Source: Actinomycetota bacterium
GTDB lineage: Bacteria > Actinomycetota > Thermoleophilia > Solirubrobacterales > Solirubrobacteraceae
Length of the DNA: 5,101 bases
Direction: 5' to 3'
Assembly: GCA_005888335.1 (NCBI GenBank)
Contig: VAWY01000247.1
Location: 1-5,101, forward strand
Part shown: positions 1 through 5,101 of the stretch, piece after piece
Position numbering within the stretch: position 1 is the stretch's first letter
Layout: every line of letters begins with the position of its first letter
Program-made: the position numbers and the translations under genes
The notes under the pieces: generated by a model
The model's input: the letters and a program-made list of their open reading frames with translations, nothing else
Told to the model about the DNA's origin: nothing
The model's database searches: none

Positions 1-611
1 TGATGCCGTCGCTGCTGACACTGTCCGACGTGATGGGCACCGGCCACCACGCCGCCGTCGTCGCCAAGGTCGGGCCGGGCAAGCGCGCCGCGGTCGTGGG
101 CGACGGCGCCGTCGGCCTGTGCGCGGTGGTCGCCGCCAAGCGGCTCGGCGCGGAGCAGATCATCATCATGGGCCGCCACCCCGACCGGATCGCGCTCGCC
201 CGAGGGTTCGGCGCGACCGATGTCGTCTCCGAGCGCGGCGAGGAGGCGGTGGCGCGCGTCCGCGAGCTCACCGGCGGCGAGGGCGTCCACTCGGTGCTGG
301 AGTGTGTCGGTCACGGCTCGGCGATGGAGACGGCGATCGGCATCGCGCGCCCCGGTGGCGCGGTCGGCCGAGTCGGCGTGCCGCAGCACACCGCGATCCC
401 CGGCTCGCTGCCGGCGTTCTACGGCAACATCACCATCGGCGGCGGCCCCGCGCCCGTCCGGGCGTACCTGGATGAGCTGCTGCCCGACGTGCTGGAGGGC
501 CGCATCGACCCCGGCCGCGTCTTTGACCGCACCGTCGGCTTGGATGGCGTCCCGGACGGCTACCGCGCGATGGCCTACCGCGACTCGATCAAGGTCATGG
601 TCACCCCATGA
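1..611 (+). CDS. Zinc-type (MDR) alcohol dehydrogenase, C-terminal part, 5' truncated by window edge
   Basis: This is the C-terminal ~200 residues of a medium-chain dehydrogenase/reductase that oxidises an alcohol or reduces a carbonyl with a nicotinamide cofactor in the cytoplasm. The frame is open to the left edge, so the ATG at 3 is very unlikely to be the true start; full family members are about 340-350 residues and the zinc-ligand region is outside the window. Counting from that Met, [12 protein letters not shown] (7-18) is the typical end of the catalytic domain, followed by the Rossmann motif GDGAVG (33-38). The second strand ends [10 protein letters not shown] with no acidic residue, which is more usual for NADP(H) than NAD(H) (inference). 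The tail [25 protein letters not shown] is characteristic of the family. The stop overlaps the next start as ATGA, implying translational coupling. The substrate cannot be inferred. Confidence 0.9.
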   Translation, partial: MPSLLTLSDVMGTGHHAAVVAKVGPGKRAAVVGDGAVGLCAVVAAKRLGAEQIIIMGRHPDRIALARGFGATDVVSERGEEAVARVRELTGGEGVHSVLECVGHGSAMETAIGIARPGGAVGRVGVPQHTAIPGSLPAFYGNITIGGGPAPVRAYLDELLPDVLEGRIDPGRVFDRTVGLDGVPDGYRAMAYRDSIKVMVTP

Positions 612-1366
612 GCGCCCGCTTCGACAGCAAGGTCGCGTTCGTCACCGGAGCCGGCAGCGGCGTCGGCCGCGCCACCGCCCTCGCGTTCGCGCGCGAGGGC
701 GCGAGCGTCGTCGTCGCCGACGTCGCCGCCGACGGCAACCGAGAGACGGCTCGCCTGATCGACCGTGCCGGCGGCCACGCGCTCGCCGTCGCCTGCGACG
801 TCACGCACGCCGACGACATCAAGGCGGCGCTGCACGCCGGCGTCGAGCGGTTCGCCCGCCTGGACGTCGCCTTCAACAACGCGGGCATCGAGCAGCCCGT
901 CAAACCGGCTCACGAGATCAGCGACGACGAGTGGGACCGCCTCATCGCCGTCAACCTCCGCGGCGCCTTCCTGAGCATGAGGCACGAGATCGAGCTCATG
1001 CTCGAACACGGCGGCGGGGCGATCGTCAACACGTCGTCGGGCGCAGGTGTCAAGGGCTTCAAGGGCCAGGCCGCCTACGCCGCCACCAAGCATGGACTCA
1101 TCGGCCTGACCAAGTCGGCCGCGCTGGACTACGCCGCCGCGAACATCCGCATCAACGCCATCTGTCCCGGCATCATCGACACCGAGATGATGCGCCGGTT
1201 CACCGGCGACACCGACGAAGGCCGCGCCGCCGTCATCGCCCAGGAGCCGATCGGCCGGATGGGCCGGCCGGAGGAGATCGCGGCCGCGGTTCTGTGGCTC
1301 TGCTCCGACGAAGCGGCGTTCACGATCGGTCACGCCATGGTCGTCGACGGCGGCCAGACCGCCTGA
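608..1366 (+). CDS. Classical short-chain dehydrogenase/reductase (SDR)
   Basis: A 252-residue cytoplasmic NAD(P)-dependent oxidoreductase of the classical SDR family, at the usual family length. Visible motifs in order are the cofactor glycine motif TGAGSGVG (13-20), an Asp at the end of the second beta strand (D38, favouring NAD(H) by family rule), D64 of the adenine-contacting DV motif, NNAG (90-93), and the catalytic tetrad N116, S144, Y157 and K161 (YAATK). The post-catalytic [12 protein letters not shown] segment and the C-terminal [11 protein letters not shown] are also typical. The ATG at 608 is supported by its 4-bp overlap with the preceding dehydrogenase stop and by the protein opening a few residues before the first beta strand. 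It sits in one operon with the alcohol dehydrogenase and the downstream cupin. Naming it 3-oxoacyl-ACP reductase or glucose dehydrogenase would over-read a generic SDR. Confidence 0.95.
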   Translation: MSARFDSKVAFVTGAGSGVGRATALAFAREGASVVVADVAADGNRETARLIDRAGGHALAVACDVTHADDIKAALHAGVERFARLDVAFNNAGIEQPVKPAHEISDDEWDRLIAVNLRGAFLSMRHEIELMLEHGGGAIVNTSSGAGVKGFKGQAAYAATKHGLIGLTKSAALDYAAANIRINAICPGIIDTEMMRRFTGDTDEGRAAVIAQEPIGRMGRPEEIAAAVLWLCSDEAAFTIGHAMVVDGGQTA

Positions 1367-1373
1367 GCCCGAC

Positions 1374-1383
1374 AGGAGAGGAG
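1374..1383 (+). promoter_or_regulatory. Strong Shine-Dalgarno for the cupin gene
   Basis: The purine run AGGAGAGGAG ends 5 nt before the ATG at 1389. It lies in the 22-nt gap after the SDR stop and fixes the cupin start. It is much stronger than anything before the SDR, whose translation is probably coupled to the upstream gene. Confidence 0.8.
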
Positions 1384-1388
1384 CGCTC

Positions 1389-1802
1389 ATGCAGATCACC
1401 CGAAGCAGCATCGACACCCAGAAGGGCCCCGCCGACTGGTTCACCGGCGACGTCTACATCGACGCCCTCGCCGCGCCCGCCGGCAGCTCCACGTTCGCCG
1501 CCGCGCTCGTCCACTTCACCCCGGGCGCCCGGACCGCCTGGCACACCCACCCGCACGGCCAGACGATCTTCGTCACCGAGGGCGTCGGGCTTTGCCAGCG
1601 GGAAGGCGGCCCCGTCGAGGTCATCCGCGCCGGCGACCGCGTGTTCTTCGAGCCTGCGGAGAACCACTGGCACGGCGCCGCGCCTAACCGGTTCATGGTT
1701 CACATCGCCATGCAGCAGAACGACGAGTCCGGCACCCCGGTCACGTGGGGCCGGCACGTCACCGATGAGGAGTACGGCGCGGCGCCGACGAGCGCCGACT
1801 GA
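1389..1802 (+). CDS. Small cupin protein, cupin hydroxynitrile lyase-like
   Basis: A 137-residue single-domain cupin. From memory it closely follows the bacterial manganese-dependent cupin hydroxynitrile lyases (Granulicella tundricola type), enzymes that form or cleave (R)-mandelonitrile. Shared blocks include KGPADWFTG (12-20), PGARTAWHTHP (45-55), QREGG (70-74), HWHGAAP (93-99) and HVTDEEY near the C terminus. The predicted metal ligands are all present: H52, H54 and Q58 in cupin motif 1 and H93 in motif 2, with the additional active-site histidines H95 and H105. Length and start agree with the family, and no signal peptide is visible. It is last in the operon after the two dehydrogenases. 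Hydroxynitrile lyase activity is an inference: many close relatives are annotated only as cupin-domain proteins and their physiological role is unclear, so an isomerase or other metal-dependent role is possible. Confidence 0.9.
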   Translation: MQITRSSIDTQKGPADWFTGDVYIDALAAPAGSSTFAAALVHFTPGARTAWHTHPHGQTIFVTEGVGLCQREGGPVEVIRAGDRVFFEPAENHWHGAAPNRFMVHIAMQQNDESGTPVTWGRHVTDEEYGAAPTSAD

Positions 1803-1807
1803 AGACC

Positions 1808-1829
1808 GCCGCTGTCCATCCAAAGCGGC
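1808..1829 (+). terminator. Weak stem-loop after the cupin gene
   Basis: GCCGCT (1808-1813) and AGCGGC (1824-1829) form a 6-bp stem with a 10-nt loop, starting 6 nt after the cupin stop. No T-tract follows, so it is at best a weak terminator or mRNA 3'-end stabiliser. It is the only simple stem in the expected place. Confidence 0.25.
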
Positions 1830-1873
1830 CAGGCACTCATCACGCATGCGCGGGCCCGCGATCGATCGGCGAA

Positions 1874-1915
1874 GCCCTCTGCCGGGCTCGAACCGGCGAC
1901 TTCCTGAGCATGAAT
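1874..1915 (-). other. tRNA 3'-half-like fragment (T-arm plus putative anticodon-loop side)
   Basis: Read on the - strand, GCCGG-TTCGAGC-CCGGC (1881-1897) is a perfect 5-bp T-stem with a loop matching the TTCRANY consensus. It is preceded by AAGTC, a normal 5-nt variable loop ending TC, then TCAGG, which could be the 3' strand of an anticodon stem, then TTCATGC, which could be a 7-nt anticodon loop with U33 and anticodon CAT. AGAGGGC after the T-arm (1874-1880) sits where the 3' acceptor strand belongs. No CCTGA partner, D-arm or matching 5' acceptor strand lies upstream, and no CCA follows. I therefore read it as a tRNA fragment or pseudo-tRNA, not a working tRNA. Chance resemblance in GC-rich DNA is possible. 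Confidence 0.4.
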
Positions 1916-1952
1916 TGGCCCCACGTCACGGTTCTGAGACCGCCAGGGGCCA
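1916..1952. repeat. Nested inverted repeat next to the tRNA-like fragment
   Basis: TGGCCCC (1916-1922) and GGGGCCA (1946-1952) are perfect 7-bp inverted copies. They enclose a second inverted pair, CGGT (1929-1932) and ACCG (1939-1942), around a 6-nt loop. Together they can fold into a two-tier hairpin on either strand. It directly abuts the tRNA-like sequence, where the missing 5' half would be expected. No function can be assigned. Confidence 0.45.
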
Positions 1953-2158
1953 CTTCGACGGTGCGCCAACGGCGTACGCCGAGGTCGCTCTGACCAACGG
2001 CCCGAGGATCGACGCCCGCCCCAGCGATGCGCTCACGCTCGCGGTCATCGCAGGCGTTCCGATCTGCGTTGCTCGCGCCCGAGCGCGGCGAAGGCGAGTT
2101 CGACCTCTTGGCGGCGGGTGACACCTCGTTCCCACCCCGGGGGCGGACGCGCCGGTAA
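1951..2158 (+). pseudogene. Remnant of a DUF151 / bifunctional nuclease-type protein
   Basis: Translating from 1951 gives a stretch containing TAYAEVALTNGP and IDARPSDALTLAVIAGVPICV (roughly 1972-2070). This matches the hallmark core of the DUF151 (bifunctional nuclease) family, in which an aromatic-A-x-V strand is followed by a (V/I)DARPSDA-(L/I)-x-LA...G-x-P-I-x-V block. No upstream part of the roughly 130-160-residue domain is recognisable in any frame. After 2070 this frame becomes arginine-rich and stops at 2121, while another frame (2075-2158) reads APERGEGEFDLLAAGD with coding-like third positions, suggesting a frameshift. I infer a truncated, frameshifted gene fragment. The family identification rests on one conserved block only; the boundaries are approximate. 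Confidence 0.5.
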
Positions 2159-2163
2159 GACAC

Positions 2164-2934
2164 TCACTCGAGCGACTCGAGCAGATCGGCTACCGACCCC
2201 ACGATCCGCGACGCGCGATAGGGGAAGCGCTCGGCCATCGGGCGCGTGGTCACGCCGCTGAGGACGAGGATCGTCTCGAGGCCCGCCTCGATGCCGGCGA
2301 CGATGTCGGTGTCCATGCGATCTCCGACGATCGTCGCGCCGGCGGAGTGAGCGCCGAGTGCGTTGAGGGCCGAGCGCATCATCAGCGGGTTCGGCTTGCC
2401 GACGAAGTACGGCTCGATCCCCGTGGCTCGGCTGATGAGGGCGGCGACAGAGCCCGTCGCCGGCAGCGGACCGCCGGGCGCCGGTCCGATCGTGTCGGGG
2501 TTGGTGGCGATGAACCGGGCGCCGTCGAGCACGAGACGGATGGCGCGGGTGATGCGCTCGAAGCTGTAGGTGCGCGTCTCGCCGAGGACGACGTAGTCGG
2601 GGTCTCGGTCGGTCAGCGTGAAGCCGGCTTCGTGGAGCGCGGTGGTCAGGCCGGCCTCACCGACCGCGAAGGCCAGCCCGCCGGGCCGCTGGTCGGCCAG
2701 GAAGCGTGCCGTGGCCAGCGCGGAGGTCCAGATGGCCTCCTCGGGGACGTCCAAGCCGTTGCGGCGCAACCGCGCTGAGAGGTCACGCGGCGTGTACATC
2801 GAGTTGTTGGTGAGGACCATGAACGGGCGCTCGAGTTCTCGCAGCCGCGTCAGGAAGCGATCGGCACCGGGAATGGGAGCGTCCTCGTGCACGAGCACCC
2901 CGTCCATGTCCATCAGCCACGAGCGCGTCTTCAT
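2164..2934 (-). CDS. NagD-like HAD-IIA family phosphatase
   Basis: A 256-residue cytoplasmic haloacid-dehalogenase-superfamily phosphatase of subclass IIA, about the length of E. coli NagD (a nucleotide monophosphatase), with which it shares many recalled blocks. Motif I is DMDGVL (9-14, nucleophile D9 and acid D11). Motif II is LTNNS (41-45). The subclass IIA cap carries DYVVLGETRTY (113-123) and GARFIATNPDT (138-148). Motif III is the lysine of GKPNP (K180). Motif IV is GDRMDTDI (204-211). AGLETILVLSGV follows at 217-228. All catalytic residues are present. I chose the ATG at 2934 over the ATG at 3012 because motif I then falls at residue 9 as in the family, and the longer form would overlap the divergent gene; no clear Shine-Dalgarno supports either. 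Substrate is unknown (nucleotide or sugar phosphate by family). It faces the cupin operon tail to tail across a decayed spacer. Confidence 0.92.
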   Translation of the reverse strand: MKTRSWLMDMDGVLVHEDAPIPGADRFLTRLRELERPFMVLTNNSMYTPRDLSARLRRNGLDVPEEAIWTSALATARFLADQRPGGLAFAVGEAGLTTALHEAGFTLTDRDPDYVVLGETRTYSFERITRAIRLVLDGARFIATNPDTIGPAPGGPLPATGSVAALISRATGIEPYFVGKPNPLMMRSALNALGAHSAGATIVGDRMDTDIVAGIEAGLETILVLSGVTTRPMAERFPYRASRIVGSVADLLESLE

Positions 2935-2949
2935 GTCCGGTCGGGTGCC

Positions 2950-2981
2950 TAGGCCGCTCGCGTAATGAGGCAAGCGGCCTA
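2950..2981. promoter_or_regulatory. 9-bp inverted repeat between divergent genes
   Basis: TAGGCCGCT (2950-2958) and AGCGGCCTA (2973-2981) are perfect inverted copies separated by 14 nt. They lie in the 46-bp gap between the divergent phosphatase and glycosyltransferase genes. The right arm overlaps the first base of the ATG at 2981, and the spacer contains the only Shine-Dalgarno-like purines (TGAGG, 2966-2970). It could be a dimeric repressor operator or an mRNA hairpin masking the start; the sequence cannot decide between them. Confidence 0.4.
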
Positions 2982-3469
2982 TGGGACGCGATGTGCCACG
3001 CGACATCGACATCTCGGCGTTCTCCCCGGAGCGATTCCGTTCGGTGCTGTCGCCCGACCGGTTCGCCGACTTCGAGCGCGGCGTGGGCGAGGCGCGCGAG
3101 CTGCTCGTCGGGCGGGTCGTCTGGAACGTGAACTCGACCGCGCTCGGGGGTGGCGTGGTCGAGCTGCTGCGCCCGCTTGTCGCCTACGCGCGCGGCGCCG
3201 GGGTCGACGCGCGCTGGGTCGTCATCGACGGCCCGCCCGAGTTCTTCGACGTCACAAAGCGCATCCACAACCGCCTGCATGGCGCCGGCGGCGCGCTCGA
3301 CGACCGAGCGCGCGCGGTCTATGAGCGTGTGATCGCCGACAACGCCGCCGTGTTCGCGGCGCGGGTGCGCCCGGGCGATGTCGTCATCCTCCACGACCGG
3401 GCGACTCCCCATCGGATGGCTGAGGTCGGGTCGCTCTCGCCCCCGTGTAGACGGCGGCGTATGGCCTGA
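2981..3469 (+). pseudogene. Truncated TreT-like trehalose synthase (GT4), N-terminal fragment
   Basis: The first ~139 residues match the N-terminal domain of the TreT-type GT-B glycosyltransferases, which make trehalose from a nucleoside-diphosphate-glucose and glucose. Diagnostic stretches are SPERFRSVLS (15-24), VVWNVNSTALGGGVVELL (47-63, with the glycine-rich loop), DARWVVIDGPPEFFDVTKRIHNRLHG (76-101) and RPGDVVILHD (130-139). Homology then stops abruptly near 3397. The remaining ~23 codons (RATPHRMAEV... to the stop at 3469) are unlike the family, and no other frame carries the continuation. Full-length members are around 400 residues, so the whole C-terminal nucleotide-sugar-binding half is missing and the product should be inactive. 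The start may be ATG 2981 or GTG 2993. The broken end runs tail to tail into the decayed acyl-CoA dehydrogenase, implying a deletion or rearrangement junction between about 3398 and 3503. Confidence 0.75.
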
Positions 3470-3503
3470 GCGTCGGCCGCCCTGCGCTCGACGGCTCGTC
3501 GAG

Positions 3504-4635
3504 GCGGCGCGGGAGCAGTGTCTCGCGGGCGATGACCAGCCGCTGGATCTGCGAGGTGCCCTCGTAGAGCTGCATGATCTTCGCGTCGCGCATCAGCTTC
3601 GTACTCCTTGATGAACCCTTAGCCGCCGTAGACCTGCACGGCGTCCGTGGTGACCTCCATCGCGGTGTCCGCGGCGAAGCGCTTGGCGTGCGAGGACTCG
3701 ATGGTGTTGCGCTTGCCCTGGTCGAGCAGGACGGCGCTGTTCCACGTGGCCAGGCGCGCCAGATGCACCTTGGTCGCCATGTCGGCGATCATGAACTGGA
3801 TCGCCTGGTGCATGGCGATCGGCACGCCGAACTGGACGCGCTCCTTGGAGTACTCGGTGGCGAACTCGAAGGCCGCGCGGGCGATGCCCGTGGCCATGGC
3901 GGCGACGCCGGGGCGCGTGCGGTCCAGGGTCATCATCGCCAGTTTGAAGCCGTGGTTCTCCTGGCCGAGGAGGTCGCCGACCGGAACCTCGGTCTCGTTG
4001 AAGGTGACCGTCGCGGTGTCGGACGCGCGCAGACCCATCTTGTCTTCGTGCTTGTCGACGGTGACCGTCGCGTCCTTGGGGACGACCAACGCGGAGACGC
4101 CGCGGTGGCCGGCGTCGGGCTCGGTCTTGGCGTAGACGGTGAACCAGTCGGCGTAGCCGCCGTTGGTGATGAAGCACTTCGAGCCGTTGATGACGTACTT
4201 GTCGCCCTTGCGGACCGCGCGCGTGCGCATACCCGACACGTCGGAGCCGGCATCGGGCTCGGTCAGGCAGAAGGACGCCAATCTCGGCTCTTCGGCCAGA
4301 CGTCCCAGATACGTCGCCTTGATCTTGTCCGAGCCGCCGAGCAACACCGGAGCCGCGGCCAAGTCGTTGGCGCCGAGTGTGATTCCGCTGCCGGCACAGC
4401 CCCAGGCGAGCTCCTCACCGACCAGGCAGCCGTCCAGATAGGACGCGCCGACGCCGCCGTGCATGGCGGGGAGGTGGGAATTCATCAGACCGAGCCCCGA
4501 GGCCTGCCTGATGATGGCCTGGGGCCAGGTGCCGTCCTTGTCGTAGTCCCACGCGACCGGCCGGATCACCTGCGCGGCGAAGTCATGCGCCATCTCGCGC
4601 ATCGCGTGTTGCTCTTCGGTGGGCGTGAAAATCGT
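3504..4635 (-). pseudogene. Acyl-CoA dehydrogenase, decayed (nonsense, 8-nt deletion, probable start loss)
   Basis: The family oxidises acyl-CoA to trans-2-enoyl-CoA with FAD and passes electrons to ETF. The longest intact frame is 3619-4602 (327 residues from an internal Met). It carries family signature 1, FCLTEPDAGSDVSGM (111-125), and the C-terminal helical domain with SKERVQFGVPIAMHQAIQ. It stops after AVQVYGG at a TAA (3619-3621) where the family has Tyr. The same frame then reads GFIKEY, and comparison with the usual EYPVEKLMRDAK shows 8 nt missing at 3600/3601. The next frame gives KLMRDAKIMQLYEGTSQIQ to LLPRR (ending ~3504). The catalytic base is the Glu of YEGT (codon 3561-3563), beyond both lesions. 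Upstream of 4602 the frame continues FTPTEEQHAM from an ACG (4633-4635) where a start is expected. Repaired length is ~380 residues, normal for the family. The pieces are unlikely to make a working enzyme. Confidence 0.85.
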
Positions 4636-5101
4636 GGTGTCCCCGGCTCGAGTAGGAGCGACTCGACGAGCGTGTCGCTCCCGCTGGGCCGTCGCGTACG
4701 CCGTCGAGGTGGCTCATCGCCGCCTCGACGGGCGCGCGCAACGCAGCGTCCTCAGCCACCGGGCCTAGCTCGGCCGGCGACGAGATCGTAAGGCGAGCCC
4801 ACGGCAGCGCGACCGGCGATCGCAACGGACGACCACCGAGCGCGGCGTCCGGCGCCCGGGCCACGCCCGCTTCCGGGTGCCGAAACGAGAGCCCGGCTGC
4901 ACGGGGCCGGCGCGACTGGATGTCGTCCACAGCGAGCGTCGTCGGCACCTCGGCGCAGACGCCTCCTTTCATGGGGAGGGAGAGCACTCTCAAGCGCCCC
5001 CCGCCGATGCCCGCCAAGACGCTTTGCAGGCTCGTCTCCTCCGGCGACATCCGAGCGTGGCACCACTGAGGTGGGAGCGCTTGTCGGGACAGCCGCCGAC
5101 C
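4583..5101 (-). CDS. Unrecognised protein, 5' end outside window, probably frameshifted near its 3' end
   Basis: I do not recognise this frame. It is open to the right edge; the first Met in the window is at 5050 (MSPEETSLQSVLAGIGGG) but lacks a Shine-Dalgarno, so the start may lie outside. Coding is supported by composition: in a hand count of about 120 codons, roughly 83% end in G or C, and second positions are clearly less GC-rich, as in the real genes nearby. The segment through APVEAAMSHLDGV looks protein-like; after about 4710 this frame turns into serine/arginine/histidine-rich sequence and stops inside the acyl-CoA dehydrogenase. Another frame over 4635-4681 reads SDTLVESLLLEPGTP, suggesting a frameshift between about 4680 and 4715 and an original end near 4632. 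No signal peptide or membrane segment is apparent. It would have been co-transcribed with the acyl-CoA dehydrogenase. It may be a pseudogene. Confidence 0.4.
   Translation of the reverse strand, partial: GRRLSRQALPPQWCHARMSPEETSLQSVLAGIGGGRLRVLSLPMKGGVCAEVPTTLAVDDIQSRRPRAAGLSFRHPEAGVARAPDAALGGRPLRSPVALPWARLTISSPAELGPVAEDAALRAPVEAAMSHLDGVRDGPAGATRSSSRSYSSRGHHDFHAHRRATRDARDGA
4655..4681. repeat. 8-bp inverted repeat upstream of the acyl-CoA dehydrogenase
   Basis: GGAGCGAC (4655-4662) and GTCGCTCC (4674-4681) are perfect inverted copies around an 11-nt spacer. On the - strand the hairpin would end about 20 nt before the predicted original start of the acyl-CoA dehydrogenase, and it lies in what appears to be the 3' coding end of the preceding gene. 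It may be coding coincidence, or a hairpin affecting translation coupling. Confidence 0.35.

Noticed and set aside
575..1444. Long - strand open frame opposite the SDR gene
   Set aside because: Antisense shadow; the + strand frame carries the complete SDR motif set.
1849..1860. Perfect 12-bp palindrome CGCGGGCCCGCG
   Set aside because: It has no loop and simple G/C content; expected by chance at this base composition and not positioned as a convincing operator or terminator.
1874..1950. A complete 77-nt tRNA on the - strand
   Set aside because: The length fits and the first four acceptor pairs would form, but acceptor pairs 5 and 7 fail, there is no D-arm with GG in its loop, and the anticodon stem has no 5' partner.
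220..2121. A 633-codon open frame on the + strand spanning three genes
   Set aside because: It is a shifted-frame shadow of GC-rich coding sequence: arginine/serine/alanine-rich, with no domain logic. Only its last ~50 codons (DUF151 block) look genuine and these are reported separately.
2168..2182. CTCGAG-CGA-CTCGAG inverted repeat at the phosphatase 3' end
   Set aside because: It lies within the coding sequence for LLESLE and is explained by codon repetition; no T-tract follows.
2935..3012. 26-residue N-terminal extension of the HAD phosphatase from ATG 3012
   Set aside because: It would place motif I at residue 35 instead of 9 and overlap the divergent gene's start; no ribosome-binding support.
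3574..4791. 405-codon + strand open frame opposite the acyl-CoA dehydrogenase
   Set aside because: Composition (Asp/Val/Gly/Leu/Arg-rich, no motifs) is typical of the antisense of a high-GC gene; the - strand has the recognised family signature.
1..5101. CRISPR array, transposon ends, phage or defence genes, toxin-antitoxin pair
   Set aside because: No spaced direct repeats, transposase/integrase motifs, or matching small gene pairs were seen on either strand.

Overview
The window is GC-rich DNA, about two thirds or more G+C with strong G/C preference at codon third positions. Gene content and protein style (SDR, zinc-type alcohol dehydrogenase, HAD-IIA phosphatase, TreT-like glycosyltransferase, acyl-CoA dehydrogenase) fit an actinobacterium. 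The TreT-like and alcohol dehydrogenase sequences recall Thermoleophilia/Solirubrobacterales; that placement is an inference from remembered family style, not a search result.

Left third (1-1802, + strand): a compact, apparently intact operon. It holds the C-terminal part of a medium-chain, zinc-type alcohol dehydrogenase cut by the window edge, a classical short-chain dehydrogenase joined to it by a 4-bp ATGA overlap, and a small single-domain cupin 22 bp further on with a strong Shine-Dalgarno. The cupin closely resembles the manganese-dependent cupin hydroxynitrile lyases. Two oxidoreductases plus a cupin suggest catabolism or detoxification of an alcohol, carbonyl or cyanohydrin-like compound; the substrate cannot be read from sequence.

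Middle (1803-2163): no intact gene. It contains a canonical tRNA T-arm with plausible neighbouring tRNA 3'-half sequence on the - strand but no matching 5' half, a nested inverted repeat, and a + strand remnant of a DUF151/bifunctional-nuclease-type protein.

Next (2164-2981): an intact NagD-like HAD-IIA phosphatase on the - strand, divergent from a TreT-like glycosyltransferase gene. A 9-bp inverted repeat lies between them and overlaps the glycosyltransferase start.

Right part (2981-5101): a zone of gene decay. The TreT-like gene loses homology after about 139 residues. Tail to tail with it, on the - strand, lies an acyl-CoA dehydrogenase with a nonsense codon, an apparent 8-nt deletion and a probable lost start codon; its catalytic glutamate lies beyond the lesions. 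Upstream of it is an unrecognised reading frame that enters from the right edge and appears frameshifted near its 3' end. I see no phage, transposase, CRISPR, toxin-antitoxin or defence system. The most informative features are the decay pattern and the tRNA-like fragment. Clustered lesions could also reflect sequencing or assembly error.
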